Shown piece by piece: positions 48,055-58,570 of a DNA stretch of 64,000 nt. The notes beneath the pieces were generated by a model, which did not search any database, was not told the origin of the DNA, and saw nothing but the letters and a program-made list of their open reading frames with translations. The translations under genes were made by a program, and so were the position numbers. How positions within the stretch are numbered: the stretch's first letter is position 1; every line of letters starts with the position of its first letter. The stretch comes from Platynereis dumerilii. Taxonomy: Eukaryota; Annelida; Polychaeta; Phyllodocida; Nereididae. The stretch spans positions 27,320,501 to 27,384,500 of the forward strand of contig JAPTHN010000011.1 in NCBI GenBank assembly GCA_026936325.1, given 5' to 3'.

Positions 48055-48245
48055 TTGAGTTGGCCAGGGAGGACACGGGGGGGGGGGGACTGGGCAGGGT
48101 AATTAGGCAGCAATTAGACGGGGGCCGCGGCAGGAGGTTTGGCGGACAGACGGCCTTGGGGCGGGCTGGGCCTGGGGCGAGTTCTCCCGAGGCGGGGAGT
48201 AGCGAGGCGGCTAGTCCCAGGGCGGATTGACCGGGTACCTTCATT
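48055..48245. other. Isolated GC-rich island
   Basis: About 190 bp that is very GC-rich and contains several CpG (GGGGCCGCGGCAGG, GAGGCGGGGAG), in otherwise A/T-rich DNA. A 128-codon minus-strand frame (48047-48433) runs through it. Its N-terminal half (MTSGKKAAKIGNLKYRTADL..) ends at a possible donor, AAG|GTACCC, before the Pro-rich half. It could be an unannotated first exon with a CpG-rich flank, or just a foreign insertion. Confidence 0.35.
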
Positions 48246-48675
48246 ACAGACGTAGATCTGCGCAAATACATCATTCCCAGACGTAATTGTGCTTGCCGTC
48301 CATCCCTTTCAACAATAACTGCTCCGCAAAGTGGTTTTTCGATGGTTAATGACGACGTAGACAATGTGAGAGGCAAATCTGCAGTACGGTATTTCAAATT
48401 TCCGATTTTCGCGGCCTTTTTTCCACTTGTCATTGCAACAGGTAGTCGCTCACGAACGACAACCTAAAAAGTGTATCATCAACTCATTACTTCCTTGTTA
48501 TTGAATATGCCCAGGTCAAGCAAAAACCTTTAATATTGACAAACGTAACTAAAACGTTGGTCAATAATTGCTACACCAGATAATAAAGAAATAAAAGAAT
48601 ACAACATGCTTTCATACACACATATTTCTATTGAGAGCTAAACATTCTATGCATTGTCTTGTATAAGCGTCTCAC

Positions 48676-48854
48676 CACAGAAAACACTTGTTTTTCCACG
48701 TTCTTCACCATGATTGGGAACGTTAAGTGACCGACTTCTTGAAACCGGATAGCTTCCGCAATGGTATCAAGGAAGCGTGGAGGTCCGGTCCACATGCGCT
48801 TTTCCGCCTTCAGACTTGTGCCAAGATCTTTGCCCTTTGGTTCAACAGCAAACA
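48676..48854 (-). CDS. SRR: Serine racemase, exon encoding VFAVEP..VFSV
   Basis: 179 bp, acceptor CTTCTGCAG, donor GTG|GTGAGA, phase 1 in and phase 0 out. It starts (G)VFAVEPKGKDLGTSLKAE, corresponding to human VYAAEPSNADDCYQSKLKG. It then reads RFLDTIAEAIRFQEVGHLTF (human ETIADGVKSSIGLNTW) and ends KNVEKQVFSV. This is the part of the large domain that shapes the active-site entrance and dimer contacts in this fold. Confidence 0.93.
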
Positions 48855-49363
48855 CTGCAGAAGCAAACAATGAATATAGCTGCTTACATCCATCCATAAT
48901 TGATGAAAAATTTACAAAGTGAAGCTAGCAGAAAAATGCACACAGGGAATGGAAGTAAAATTGTTATGTTTTGCTAGCATGAAACACCTTCGGGGGCGAC
49001 GATTAAATATCCAGTGGGGTTTGGAGTTTTCCTCGGCGGGAAATTATTTATTTCACGCTAACAGATCTAGATAGAAAATCTTTCTTTATTGAGGGTAAAC
49101 GTATTTTAATAAAAGTAAAAACTTATCTTCTACATGCAGCGTCCAGAAGCTATACCATATCACAACCACATGATTTTATAACATCAGGAGAATCATTTTT
49201 CAGCGAAAACATGGCAACGTTTAGATCCTGTGGCATGACATGGTGATATTTTAAACCTGAAATTGTCTTTATTTTCAGAATAACACATCTGGGCATCAAC
49301 ATCCTAAAATATTGTTAGCAAGTAGGTCCTGGTCAACTGTACAAAGGAAATTAGTCAAGTTGC

Positions 49364-49522
49364 CAGTGGCGGATACAGGGGGGGGGGCCTAGGGGGCACG
49401 GGCCCCCCTATACCATTGAGATTAATAATAGTATTTTGAAGAAAATATGCAACGACGCGGGCACGCGAATGACAAAACACACCCGGGCCCCCCCTAGATG
49501 ACCCAGTCTGGATCCGCCACTG
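49364..49522. mobile_element. hAT-like short MITE
   Basis: Starts CAGTGGCGGATACAGG and ends CTGGATCCGCCACTG, 159 bp. The interior is GC-rich with GGGGGGG and CCCCCC runs. The 8-bp flanks are not clearly duplicated, so the superfamily call rests on the CAGTGG ends. Confidence 0.65.
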
Positions 49523-49699
49523 TCAACATATGTTTCCTGGTCCTATATAATATGGGACACCAGCAGTTACCTAAAAATCTCAAATTTTCACCAGGTTTTT
49601 TTTCGAAAATCTAAATCTTCAACATTTTTGTTTTGAAAACAATAAAGTTGTCTGTTTTGTTGTCCACCTGTGAGAATAACTTAAATAAAAAATATAGAT

Positions 49700-49835
49700 A
49701 GATTGATTGATTGATTAGCTTTATTTGTTGATTGGGAGTCCCTATATGAAATATAAATTTCGTAGCAAGGGACCCCCATTACAAGTCATTCAAAAAATTA
49801 GACCAAGAAGAAAGGAATGAGATTTGACTTGACAA
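49700..49835 (-). mobile_element. LINE 3' end with (ATCA)n tail
   Basis: On the minus strand, sequence containing AATGGGGGTCCCTTGCTACG leads into AAATAAAGC and a short run of ATCA units, the usual ending of CR1/L2-like LINEs. No coding part remains. Confidence 0.55.
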
Positions 49836-49847
49836 GTATATACTCTA

Positions 49848-49875
49848 CTAGCAGTGTACCCGTCTTACGACGGGT
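49848..49875 (-). mobile_element. Possible Helitron 3' terminus
   Basis: On the minus strand: a perfect 7-bp stem with a 4-base loop (ACCCGTC-GTAA-GACGGGT, 49858-49875), then ACACTG, then CTAG (49848-49851) and T. A short hairpin just before CTRR-T is the end signature of Helitrons. The 5' TC end would lie at higher coordinates and was not found. Confidence 0.35.
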
Positions 49876-49879
49876 GGAG

Positions 49880-51390
49880 TGTATGGTAAAATTAACTATC
49901 ATTTATTACGTCTGTCTGTAATTTTGAAAAAAGTAGGATAGGCTTAAATGTGGCTCTTCCTTGCCCACATCATCTCTCCCCACTCATTTCGCCCATCTAA
50001 TCCTGCACCCCTCATCTAGACCCCCTCATTGGCTCATCTAACTTCTTATGCTCACCTATTATGCTGCCCCTACCTCAATCATGCCCCCCCTATCTTATCT
50101 CCTGCCTCTTTTTTTTCACCCCCTCCCATCTTGACATTTGATTACTATATTTGTTTGATTAATATGGACTTTTGTGAATGACTTAAGCTAAAAAAAAGGG
50201 ATGCATTTTAAATAGAGATTTTACAACTGTATATTTAGGCCTATAATGCAAAATTACACTCTGCAATATACTTAAATTTCTTCGTGGAACTTGAGTCACT
50301 TGACTGCCAGGTCTGCACTCAGCATAATAGGTGTCATGTGACGTTGTCATGGAAGCTCTATTCCCCCAAAAGCGAAAGTGAGGTTCAATAGCAGTATGTC
50401 TGACTTCAGCGTCTTTGACTTCTGTTGGTACTTTGTCAAAAGTGTTGTTCAAGAAGAAAAAACAGTCAAATAATACTTTTGAGGGATCCAAAACACAGAA
50501 AAGACATATTTAGAATGTGTGGCAGATTTTCAGGCAAGCCAGGTAAGCCATAGCTGAGAACACCCGTGACAAAGGATATGCCTGCACATTTGTAAGGTAT
50601 ACAGATTACTGTAACATAGTAGGTACTGATGTACCTCCCCAAAACAGGGAATAGTTTGTAACTTTTGGATTATCAATAATATTATCTCTTTACACACTCC
50701 CCAATTCTATTAATGTCACTTCACCGTGTAATCAAGGCCAATATCCTGTTAAGAGTGATATTTGTATACCTATAATTATAATTAATCAATTTAATTTTCT
50801 CGGAAATTAGTGTATTGGGACTGAAAATAATCCAAACAACAGTCAACTTAATTAATTGAGATAATTATATGCAGCTAATTAAATAAGTCAGGTACAATGC
50901 CGCAGGACAGGCCTGTAGACCTTTTCAGATTAATCATGACAAATAATTTCTGCAAGTTGGTACAATCAGGTACATGAATTTTCAAAATTGCATTAAAAGG
51001 TTTAGACCTGTTTGCAGATTAGCGGCCCAAACAGTTTTAAAATTAACTTTAAACTTGGTGGTGTGATGTCACTGGCTTAAAAATGTTTTGTTTGTGTCAT
51101 TTATGCTTAATCAGTTGATTCAGTGCTTATCATATATCTAGCAGCATAGGTGACAATAAACAAACTAATGAAATGACTTGAAGTACTTGATCAAATAAGG
51201 AGATTAGGAGACCAACAGAAAACTGTCGATGATGCGGCAAAGCCAGTTTGCAAATTGAAGATAAGAAAATTTTCCAGTGGACCGCCAATCCGCAAAGATC
51301 TATAATATTACAAATAGGTAAATATTCACTGAATAATACTTTACTGATATATAGGGCTAATAAAACCTTAAATGCTGTCAAGACAGGGAA
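49880..51390. other. Racemase intron sequence, no gene seen
   Basis: A/T-rich intron with C-rich simple sequence at 49975-50135. No exon is supported. Confidence 0.5.
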
Positions 51391-51399
51391 ACTGTTTAC

Positions 51400-51526
51400 C
51401 TTTGGCTTGAGGTTTGATTGCCTTTGTTGCAATAGAAATTCCAGAGGTCATTCCTCCTCCACTTATCGGAACAAAGATGGCATCACAGTCTGGAACCTGC
51501 TCCAGGACTTCCAAACCAATTGTGCC
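51400..51526 (-). CDS. SRR: Serine racemase, exon with the PLP phosphate loop
   Basis: 127 bp, acceptor TCTCTGCAG, donor AAAG|GTAAAC, phase 0 in and phase 1 out. It encodes GTIGLEVLEQVPDCDAIF.. then VPISGGGMTSGISIATKA. This matches human GTIALEVLNQVPLVDALVVPVGGGGMLAGIA. SGGGM is the glycine-rich loop that binds the PLP phosphate. The human loop has four Gly; Ser-Gly-Gly-Gly also occurs in the family. A decayed duplicate of this exon lies at 28024-28149. Confidence 0.95.
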
Positions 51527-51689
51527 CTGCAGAGAAAGTAAATACCACATTTAAAGCTCTTAGGTCTGCCCATTGTTCGTAAAATTCAACTTGCAGTCAA
51601 ACTCATAGTTTGATATTACTGCCACGGCCGTAAGTTTTGAATATAGTTCGAGGCATCACAAGAAAGCAAATTATGCTTGCTAAATATAT

Positions 51690-52110
51690 TCATGGAAATA
51701 TATAATGTAAGATTATTAAGATCGATGTAAGATTATTAAGATCGCAAAGAAACTCGGCTTGGACAATCAATGTTTATTAACCATATACAATAATAAATTA
51801 TATCAAATGTCAATTAAGATCATGAAAGATAAAGAACATCCATTGTATAATTGTTATCAACTGCTACGCTCTGGTAAAAGACTATCAATACCTAAACAGA
51901 GAACAAGCCGATACGAAAACAGTTTTGTTCCGTCAAGTATTAGATACTTCAACTACAGATCATCAAAGCATGTACATAAAGTTAACTGATGTAAATATTT
52001 TGTAATCTTTAATTATTTACTATTACGCCCATGTAATTGTTTTAATGTGATGAGCGCGCCTGTACCACAAGAGTTTCCGTATGGATTGAATAAAGTATAT
52101 CGTTATCGTT
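51690..52110 (+). mobile_element. CR1/L2-like LINE 3' end, 5'-truncated
   Basis: The frame 51759-51989 carries the typical C-terminal piece after RT: EHPLYNCYQLLRSGKRLSIP, then a basic/aromatic stretch and a stop. About 90 bp of 3' UTR follow, then a tail of (ATCGTT) units at about 52097. The related element at 62070 reads NHPLNCYFVLLRSGRRFRVP. It lies between the racemase exon and the second peptide gene. Confidence 0.75.
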
Positions 52111-52644
52111 ACAGCAAACAATGAAATTAGTTGTAATTTAAGCATAAAATCAATTGTGATCCTATGTCTGTTGCCTGACAGCAATGGTTCCCATACTGTC
52201 AGGAAATATTCTTTAAAAAATCGCAATGAAATATATATCGATGTGGAGCTAAATTGTGCCTGCTGTCTACTTTAGACACAAATTTTATTGTAACAAATGA
52301 AATCTTATCCCAAAAAAAGATGTTCCACTCTTTCATTCTGGCATAAGTAATTAAAAACTTTTTGATTAATTAACATATTCCCAAAAGATCAGAATTCCAC
52401 AATGACGGAGATGATCAAGTGTAACAACTAAAAATAAAAATCTGTGATCAAAGACCGAGATCAAAGACCAAGACAGATTACACAAAAGCCAAAAACAGCC
52501 TACATGTCGACAAATAGGAGGGGTCGTAATTGATTGAAGCATGTTTTGGTTTGTTACATGACAGAAATAACTAAATTTGACTAGGATGTGGTATAACACT
52601 GGTATATTGGTGATGCTTAAGGAAGTTAATCAGGTGATATATAT

Positions 52645-52697
52645 ATATATAAGCAATTGGGGTTGGGGGACTGTCAGACGCTGACGTTTGCTTCACC
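52645..52697 (+). promoter_or_regulatory. Core promoter and 5' UTR of peptide gene 2
   Basis: A TATATATATAAG box ending near 52653 is followed by the block shared with peptide gene 1 (TTGGGGTTGGGGG, ACTGTCAGACGCTGACGTTT, GCTTCACC) and the ATG. Upstream, CTAGGATGTGGTATA and TTAAGGAAGTTAAT are also shared with the first gene. Confidence 0.72.
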
Positions 52698-52757
52698 ATG
52701 AAGGTCGCTCTTGTAATCTGTCTCGCTTTGCTGACTGTCGCCTCCACTTGGGCAGCT
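52698..52757 (+). CDS. Secreted peptide precursor 2, exon 1 (signal peptide)
   Basis: Twenty codons, MKVALVICLALLTV.. to ..TWAA, differing from gene 1 at three residues. It ends GCT|GTGAGTAT, phase 0. Leu/Val/Ala core and small residues before the end fit signal peptidase cleavage near the exon junction. The exon lies in the opposite strand of a racemase intron. Confidence 0.88.
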
Positions 52758-54837
52758 GTGAGTATACCTTGATCTTCATTTCATGTCTATTGTCTAACTA
52801 AAAATCTGATTTTAAATTATAAGACCACTAGAACTAGAGTGCCCTCACTGCAATAATCAAACTCAGCACCATGCATTTTGAACCAAGTTTCTCATGTTAT
52901 GACAAAGCAAAGTTATGCTTGATTTTTTAAAATAAGTTTCTGGTGACACTTCGGATACTTCATTAAGAGCTTCTTATAATATAAGCACAGAGCTCAAATT
53001 TCCATAAAAATCTAAATTTGCACAATTTTCTGCGAGAAACTTTATTATAAATTGCTTTTCAAAATTGTTGGTGGGTTGCAGCTCCCAAATCCCCCTCCCT
53101 CCTATGCCTATGCATTCAGTCTTACAAAGAAATAACTAAAATTTTTATTTCTGATTGATTGGTATCTTGTCTGCATCAGAAGTTATCTTATATTAGTGGG
53201 CACCTCATTAGCAGCAAGTAGTTGTCCGGAGGTGTCTCTTATGTAATGTCTCAGAGACAGTAATAAAACGTTGAATTATGAAAATCGATTAAATTGCATA
53301 TCAAGAGGAAATAAAACGTCTTGAGTCTTGATCATGTCAGAATATGCACATTAAAATGCATATTTTAAAGGTCCATAAAAAATGGAATAAGAAACTCACA
53401 GTAACTTTTTTTTTTTACAAAATTTCTTGTTGCACTTGACTTTTCCACATTTTTTCAGGCAGATTGTGTGGTAGATCACGAGTGTGAAACTAAAATTTGG
53501 TGATTGAAGAATCATAGCCATTTGCAAATAAAATACAGATGAGGTGCACATGCAATTGTTGACCTTCTACGTGTGCATCTGACTTATTTTGATAATGTTA
53601 TGGCATGCCAATGATTTTCCCTATTCCAGTATTCGCATATTTTGAAGAAATAAAGTTTGTATTGGGAGTCTGCTCCCAAGTCACATGACAAATTCCAAAA
53701 ATTCATCAATACAATAGTGGTGAATCACTGGTGATCACAAACTGTCCATTGTTTCTTACTATATATAATATATACGTGATTTAAGCTGCTAGACATAAGC
53801 TGAAAATAGAAAAGGATTTTCATCTCTTAGATCAAACGACACCCGCGACAATAACTGATTTTGGAGAAAATGTTTTTCACAATCAACTGTCAAATTTAAC
53901 AGAATCTGTTCCAGGGCATTTTGGCCAATATTATTTTGCTTTGTACTATGCTATGCTAGTAAACATTGGCACTGAAGCCATTTGCTTGCACTTTACCATC
54001 ATATCTTTCAAATTTCAACGATAGATATATGGCTGCCCATTTCCCATGTGGTAGATACCTAGTGAAATGCAAATGATATTTTTATTAAAGTTTATTTATA
54101 TATAGGCTCTCTGCAGAGCTAATTGATGAAAATAAATGGAAAGTCCGTGAATTGTCGTGATTTCCTTGATCATAAAACTAATTTTATATCTTTATTTTAA
54201 AACCAACACAACATTAAATCTTCTCATATGATCCCTTTCTAAATTTGGAATCTGGTTTTTGGAAAATTGATGCTCAAAATGGTTCAGTCATGTTATCCAA
54301 AATTGTATCATGATAAACTTCCTCAGACTGGGTAAAGATAAAATAATTTATATTTATTTATTTTTGAATTGCCAACAATGTAACACTTAATTTTGTAATT
54401 CCCATCACGGCACCTCCGCTCCAGGAACATTCCAGCACCAGACTTACTTTAACTTTTTTTTATTTTAATGACCAATTCTAAGCATTGTAATCCTAGTGAT
54501 TTTGTCCAGAGTAATAATTATTTGATCACTTCTAGCTGTTTTCGAAAGCCTTCGGTGGAAGGCTACACTCTTGAAACAAAAAGAGATTTGAACAAACTTT
54601 TTGGGTTCATTGCTTCATTACATGCAAATTATTTTTCCCTATTCCAGTATTTGCATGTGAATACTGCAACACTTGAGAGTCTTGTGCATTATACCACTTT
54701 CAAAGTTTAATCAATTATAATTTTTTATCGAATTTGCGTAGTAACTTAGAACATTGTGTGGATGAAATTGCATGAGAGCAACCTATTAAATTGTTTTTGC
54801 TGTCTATCATTGTCAATCCAATACATGTGACCATGTA

Positions 54838-55324
54838 CAGTGCCGCCTGTAAGTAAGTGAAACGCATGAAATGGCGCCATTGCATCAATGCTAAACATCC
54901 TCAGCAAAACTGCTTGTGAAAGCACAAATTCTCTTCCGATGAGAGGAAAACATATTGGGTAATAAAGGCCGATATGTGAGGCATTTGGGATAACAGTGGC
55001 AGCCAATTTTCTTTGCTGTAGTTGGAGTTAGGTATGGGTCAAAGTCTTTGATAAGTAAGTGAAACGCAGACCCAATGTTATTTAATAGGGAAGGGTGGTT
55101 CACTTACTTATCAAAGACTTTGACCCGTACCTATCTCCGATTACAGCAGAGAAAATTGGCTGCCATTGCAATCAAAATGCCTCACATATCGGCCTTTATG
55201 ACCCAATATGTTTTCCTCTCATTGGTTGAGAATTCATGCCTCCACAAGCAGTTTAGTTGAGGATGTTTAACATTCATGCAATGGCACAATATCATGCGTT
55301 TCACTTACTTACAGGCGGCACTGT
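54838..55324. mobile_element. TA-flanked MITE (Tc1/mariner-like), family H
   Basis: 487 bp with arms of about 220 bp. Starts CAGTGCCGCCTGTAAGTAAG and ends CTTACTTACAGGCGGCACTG, between TA dinucleotides (54836-54837, 55325-55326). The arms meet at about 55060-55090, with GATAAGTAAGTGAAAC on one side. It is non-coding. A second copy at 60886-62618 is split by a LINE. Confidence 0.88.
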
Positions 55325-55559
55325 ATCCTTCCTTTTTTATCTTCTTCGCCGGTTGTTTGGCAATTCACAATTAAAAATCACTAAACTAGACTTTAGATAT
55401 GACTGGATGCAAAGTAAGCCCATTAGTGTTATTGAGTTCCACAGTTTGCTTCAGTGATCTTTAATTGCCAAACAGGAGGATGACCTATGATAAGCCGCAG
55501 TATAATATCATGGTTTAAGTCAGAGAAGCCAATTTGAAGGATACACAGTTATTTGATTG

Positions 55560-56132
55560 ATAATATTAATATTCGCGCAGCGAAACGGCCGAAGGCCGCT
55601 TCGCGAAGCGAAATTTAGCACAAGAAAGGTTTCAAAAATCTGTGCAGTGATGGTCTCAACATCAATGGTCGACAGCAGGAAATTAGGTCATGTGGGACCA
55701 GCTTCTTATCAATGATTTAGTTTCGAATTTAACAAAACATGACATATTCATATCCAAAAGTGTCTTAAAAATTCAATTTTCTCCTTTAATATTCCCTGTA
55801 TCTATTATTTTTATGAAATAGTTCATTATAAGCCTTGACAAGCTAAATTAAATTATTAACATGTGATTCATTTCATTTCAAAACAGACAACAAGAAAACA
55901 TAACAAAGTTAAGGTTACATAATCTTTGTCAACTGATGGTTATGTAACAGTGAGCAATTAATATACATGCAGATCATGTTATTGTTTTTGTTATCACTAT
56001 TATGTAATATTATGTAATATCAACAATCTAGCATAGACTTAAATTTGGCTGCTTTCAGTGTTGTCTGCCTTTTTACTATTTAGCTGATTATATATCAATT
56101 CCATTTATTCGTAATTCTATTTATTTGCTATC

Positions 56133-56204
<72 letters not shown>

Positions 56205-56215
56205 ATATATATTCT
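55560..56215 (-). repeat. Family B repeat, inverted copy, with (TCTA)n
   Basis: Inverted relative of 4480-5320: the AGCTTCTTATCAATGATTTAG, AACAAAACATGACATATT and TCTA blocks occur in reversed order. A palindromic GAAACGGCCGAAGGCCGCTTC lies at 55580. The microsatellite is at 56130-56203. Confidence 0.7.
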
Positions 56216-56477
56216 AGTTTTGATCTATTTTATCTTTCTAACAGTTTCTAGTCTAAATTTCTCTCTATTTTTCTGTATATCCGTCTTTCAATTTCTTTGA
56301 AACAGTAACATAACTGCATTTCATACATTGAATATGAAATGAATTTAATGAAAGTTATGTCAAAACCAATTTTTTTTTTAAGAGCTGCGCGAATTTCATG
56401 GCTGTGCCATTTACATATTAATACACAAAAGCATCTGTTACTAAAATTGTGTTCTTGCTTTACTTTCTTATACTCAG

Positions 56478-57005
56478 CCTGAGAAGAGATGGCAAGAAAA
56501 TGAGGAGCTGACTGAAAGAGACCTCGACGAACTGGAAATGGCCATGAGAGAAGCTCCAGAAGATATGCTAGAGGACGAGAGAGATTTGGTCAATTCAGAA
56601 ACGAAGAACATTGCAAAAAGGTACAGCTGGAAAGACTTAGCCAGGCACACGGCAACCGGTTTACGTATCGCTAAACAATTCCTCAAGAGGGAAGCACCAA
56701 TGGCTGATGGAGAGGCAGAACTGACTAATGATGAAATCAAAAAGTACCTGAAAGATGCTAAAGATTTAGAAAGCGACGTGGAAAACGCAGAAATGAAAAA
56801 CATAGCAAAAAGGTTCAACTGGAAGAAATTTGCCAAGAACACGGCTACCGGTCTAAAAATCGCAAGCAAGTTCCTGAAGAGAGAAGGACCGAATGCTGAG
56901 AATAAGCAGGAATCAAAGCGATTCATTCCTGGTCTCAGATATGGAATCGGCGTGGCATCCGACCTGCTAGACCGATATGGAAATTCACGAAGGAATCTTC
57001 AGTGA
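56478..57005 (+). CDS. Secreted peptide precursor 2, exon 2 (multi-peptide, antimicrobial-like)
   Basis: With exon 1 this gives 195 residues. Layout: acidic propeptide (21-68) ending ETKNIAKR; basic peptide A (69-91, YSWKDLARHTATGLR..FLKR); acidic spacer (92-132) ending EMKNIAKR; basic peptide B (133-155, FNWKKFAKNTATGLK..FLKR); short linker (156-168) ending ESKR; and a C-terminal peptide (169-195, FIPGLRYGIGVASDLL..). Peptides A and B plus their acidic leaders are an internal duplication. Each basic peptide starts with an aromatic residue after KR and repeats hydrophobics every three to four positions, as in cationic amphipathic helices. Alternating acidic and basic segments would neutralise charge in the precursor. 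I infer release by furin/prohormone-convertase cuts and a membrane-active role. No Gly precedes the dibasic sites, so amidation is unlikely. Confidence 0.87.
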   Translation, partial: PEKRWQENEELTERDLDELEMAMREAPEDMLEDERDLVNSETKNIAKRYSWKDLARHTATGLRIAKQFLKREAPMADGEAELTNDEIKKYLKDAKDLESDVENAEMKNIAKRFNWKKFAKNTATGLKIASKFLKREGPNAENKQESKRFIPGLRYGIGVASDLLDRYGNSRRNLQ

Positions 57006-57009
57006 AACA

Positions 57010-58110
57010 GTCACAATTGACAGCTGAGCAAAGGCTGGCGCTGTACCGATGTACCATTGAATATTTAATGTAAATGAAATCTTTGTAACACGACAATAAG
57101 TTGTCATCGAGATCTATTTTTTCATTAAATCATTTTTAGCACCCCACATGGCTCCTTTTTTTTCTTTGACATGCTGCATTTTAACAGAGAACCAATCTTG
57201 CAATGACTAAGGAAAGACTGGTTGTCACAACCTGTGATAACCAAACATTGGTTTATTTTTGACAAAAAAATCAGTTTAGAAGTGCCCACAAGGATTTGTC
57301 AGACATTTAGCAGCCAATATTTGGTAGAATAATTTAGTTATGTTATAACATGTGCTCAATCAATTAGAACTAGTTAGATAAATAATCTTCAGCCATGACA
57401 CAAAGTAAAGTATCTTAACCACAATCCCACACCGGGAAACAGTCTATTAAAAATCAATCTTAGAAGCCAATTCTACAGATTTTGCGGTTTTGCAATAAAA
57501 TGACAAAATTTTGTAAAAAATGGATAATGGCAATGGAGGAGCACAAAGTCAAGCTCAATTTTGAATTTGAATAATTTCCAGTATGCTACTTCTCTACAGA
57601 ATTATGTTTAACAAAATAAGGATTGAGAAAAAGTAACTAAAGCCATGCAAAATAGTCAGATTCTACGAAGGTCCAAAAGGTGCCACCTCCATTGCAATAT
57701 GCCAAAACCTTTTACGCCATCACTTGAAAAAAGTAGGGAATTTAGGCATATCCATGTGCAGGAAATTTCTAAATCGCTCATTGAAATTTCGAAATCGGGT
57801 ACACTATTTCTCAAAAAAATGTCTCTCGTCCTTGCTGATTTTTGCATTTTACACTGCTCATCAAATTAGATTTGAATGTTGGCAAGCGTTTGGCATAATA
57901 TTTTATATGAGTGTAATACAAATGACATAAGAATCTATTAAATGGCGTTCATTTTGAGTAAGAGGACAATAAAGAACTATATGTCTAAAGGACGCTTTAA
58001 TTTATTGCAAGCCACTGCATTGCAGGACAGCCATGGACTTCTGCAGTGACCCTAAAAATATAACCATGTACAGTTGTACACTCAGTACAGTTTCACACAA
58101 ATAATAATTT
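57010..58110. other. 3' flank of peptide gene 2 and racemase intron
   Basis: The 3' UTR of peptide gene 2 probably ends near 57140, after an ATTAAA-type signal at about 57124. The rest is A/T-rich intron of the racemase gene. Overlapping frames at 57645-57930 show no domain. Confidence 0.45.
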
Positions 58111-58115
58111 CTTAC

Positions 58116-58200
58116 CTGGCCAGCTATGACATCATAATGGTCAAATGGTGGAATGGTGACGCAGTTCTCTTCCTTGGCAACCTTCATGCAAGTTTCTTCC
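58116..58200 (-). CDS. SRR: Serine racemase, exon EETCMKVAKEEN..VIAGQ
   Basis: 85 bp, acceptor TTACCTTCAG, donor CAG|GTAAG, phase 2 in and phase 0 out. It reads (R)EETCMKVAKEENCVTIPP then FDHYDVIAGQ, matching human ENVAKRVTEETEGIMVHPNQEPAVIAGQ. The VIAGQ-GT junction is conserved. The run of three serines reported for animal aspartate racemases in this loop is absent, favouring a serine racemase or dehydratase role. Confidence 0.94.
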
Positions 58201-58570
58201 CTGAAGGTAAAGATTATGTAGGATCATCAACAACCAATATTTCTGAAACCACAGGACATTTAATCGATAGACGGATGATCGGGGCTTTACGTCTTGTACG
58301 CACTTGGTTTTTATGTCGCCACATTATCACTTAAATGAGCGGGGCAGATGTATAAGTGATCAGGGCGGATTTGTAAGTGATCGGGGTAGATGTGTAAATG
58401 AGCGAAGCATTGATCTTTCTACTGCTGGGCGCAGAGAAAAAAGGACCCCGTTCGCAAAAAATTGCTTGCTACATGGCTACACGCTCGTGAGAACGTAGCA
58501 TAACATCCTAGAAATGGGAGACCTAAACTTTGACCTCACAAATTCTGAGAAGCACAAGCCATTTCAAGAG

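Larger units (their letters stand above)
52758..56477 (+). other. Intron of peptide gene 2
   Basis: 3720 bp from GTGAGT to TATACTCAG. It contains a TA-flanked MITE (54838-55324) and a family B repeat with its TCTA tract (55560-56215). No further exon is supported. Confidence 0.85.

Noticed and set aside
57645-57930. Overlapping frames on both strands downstream of peptide gene 2
   Set aside because: Chance frames in A/T-rich intron; no domain and no splice context.
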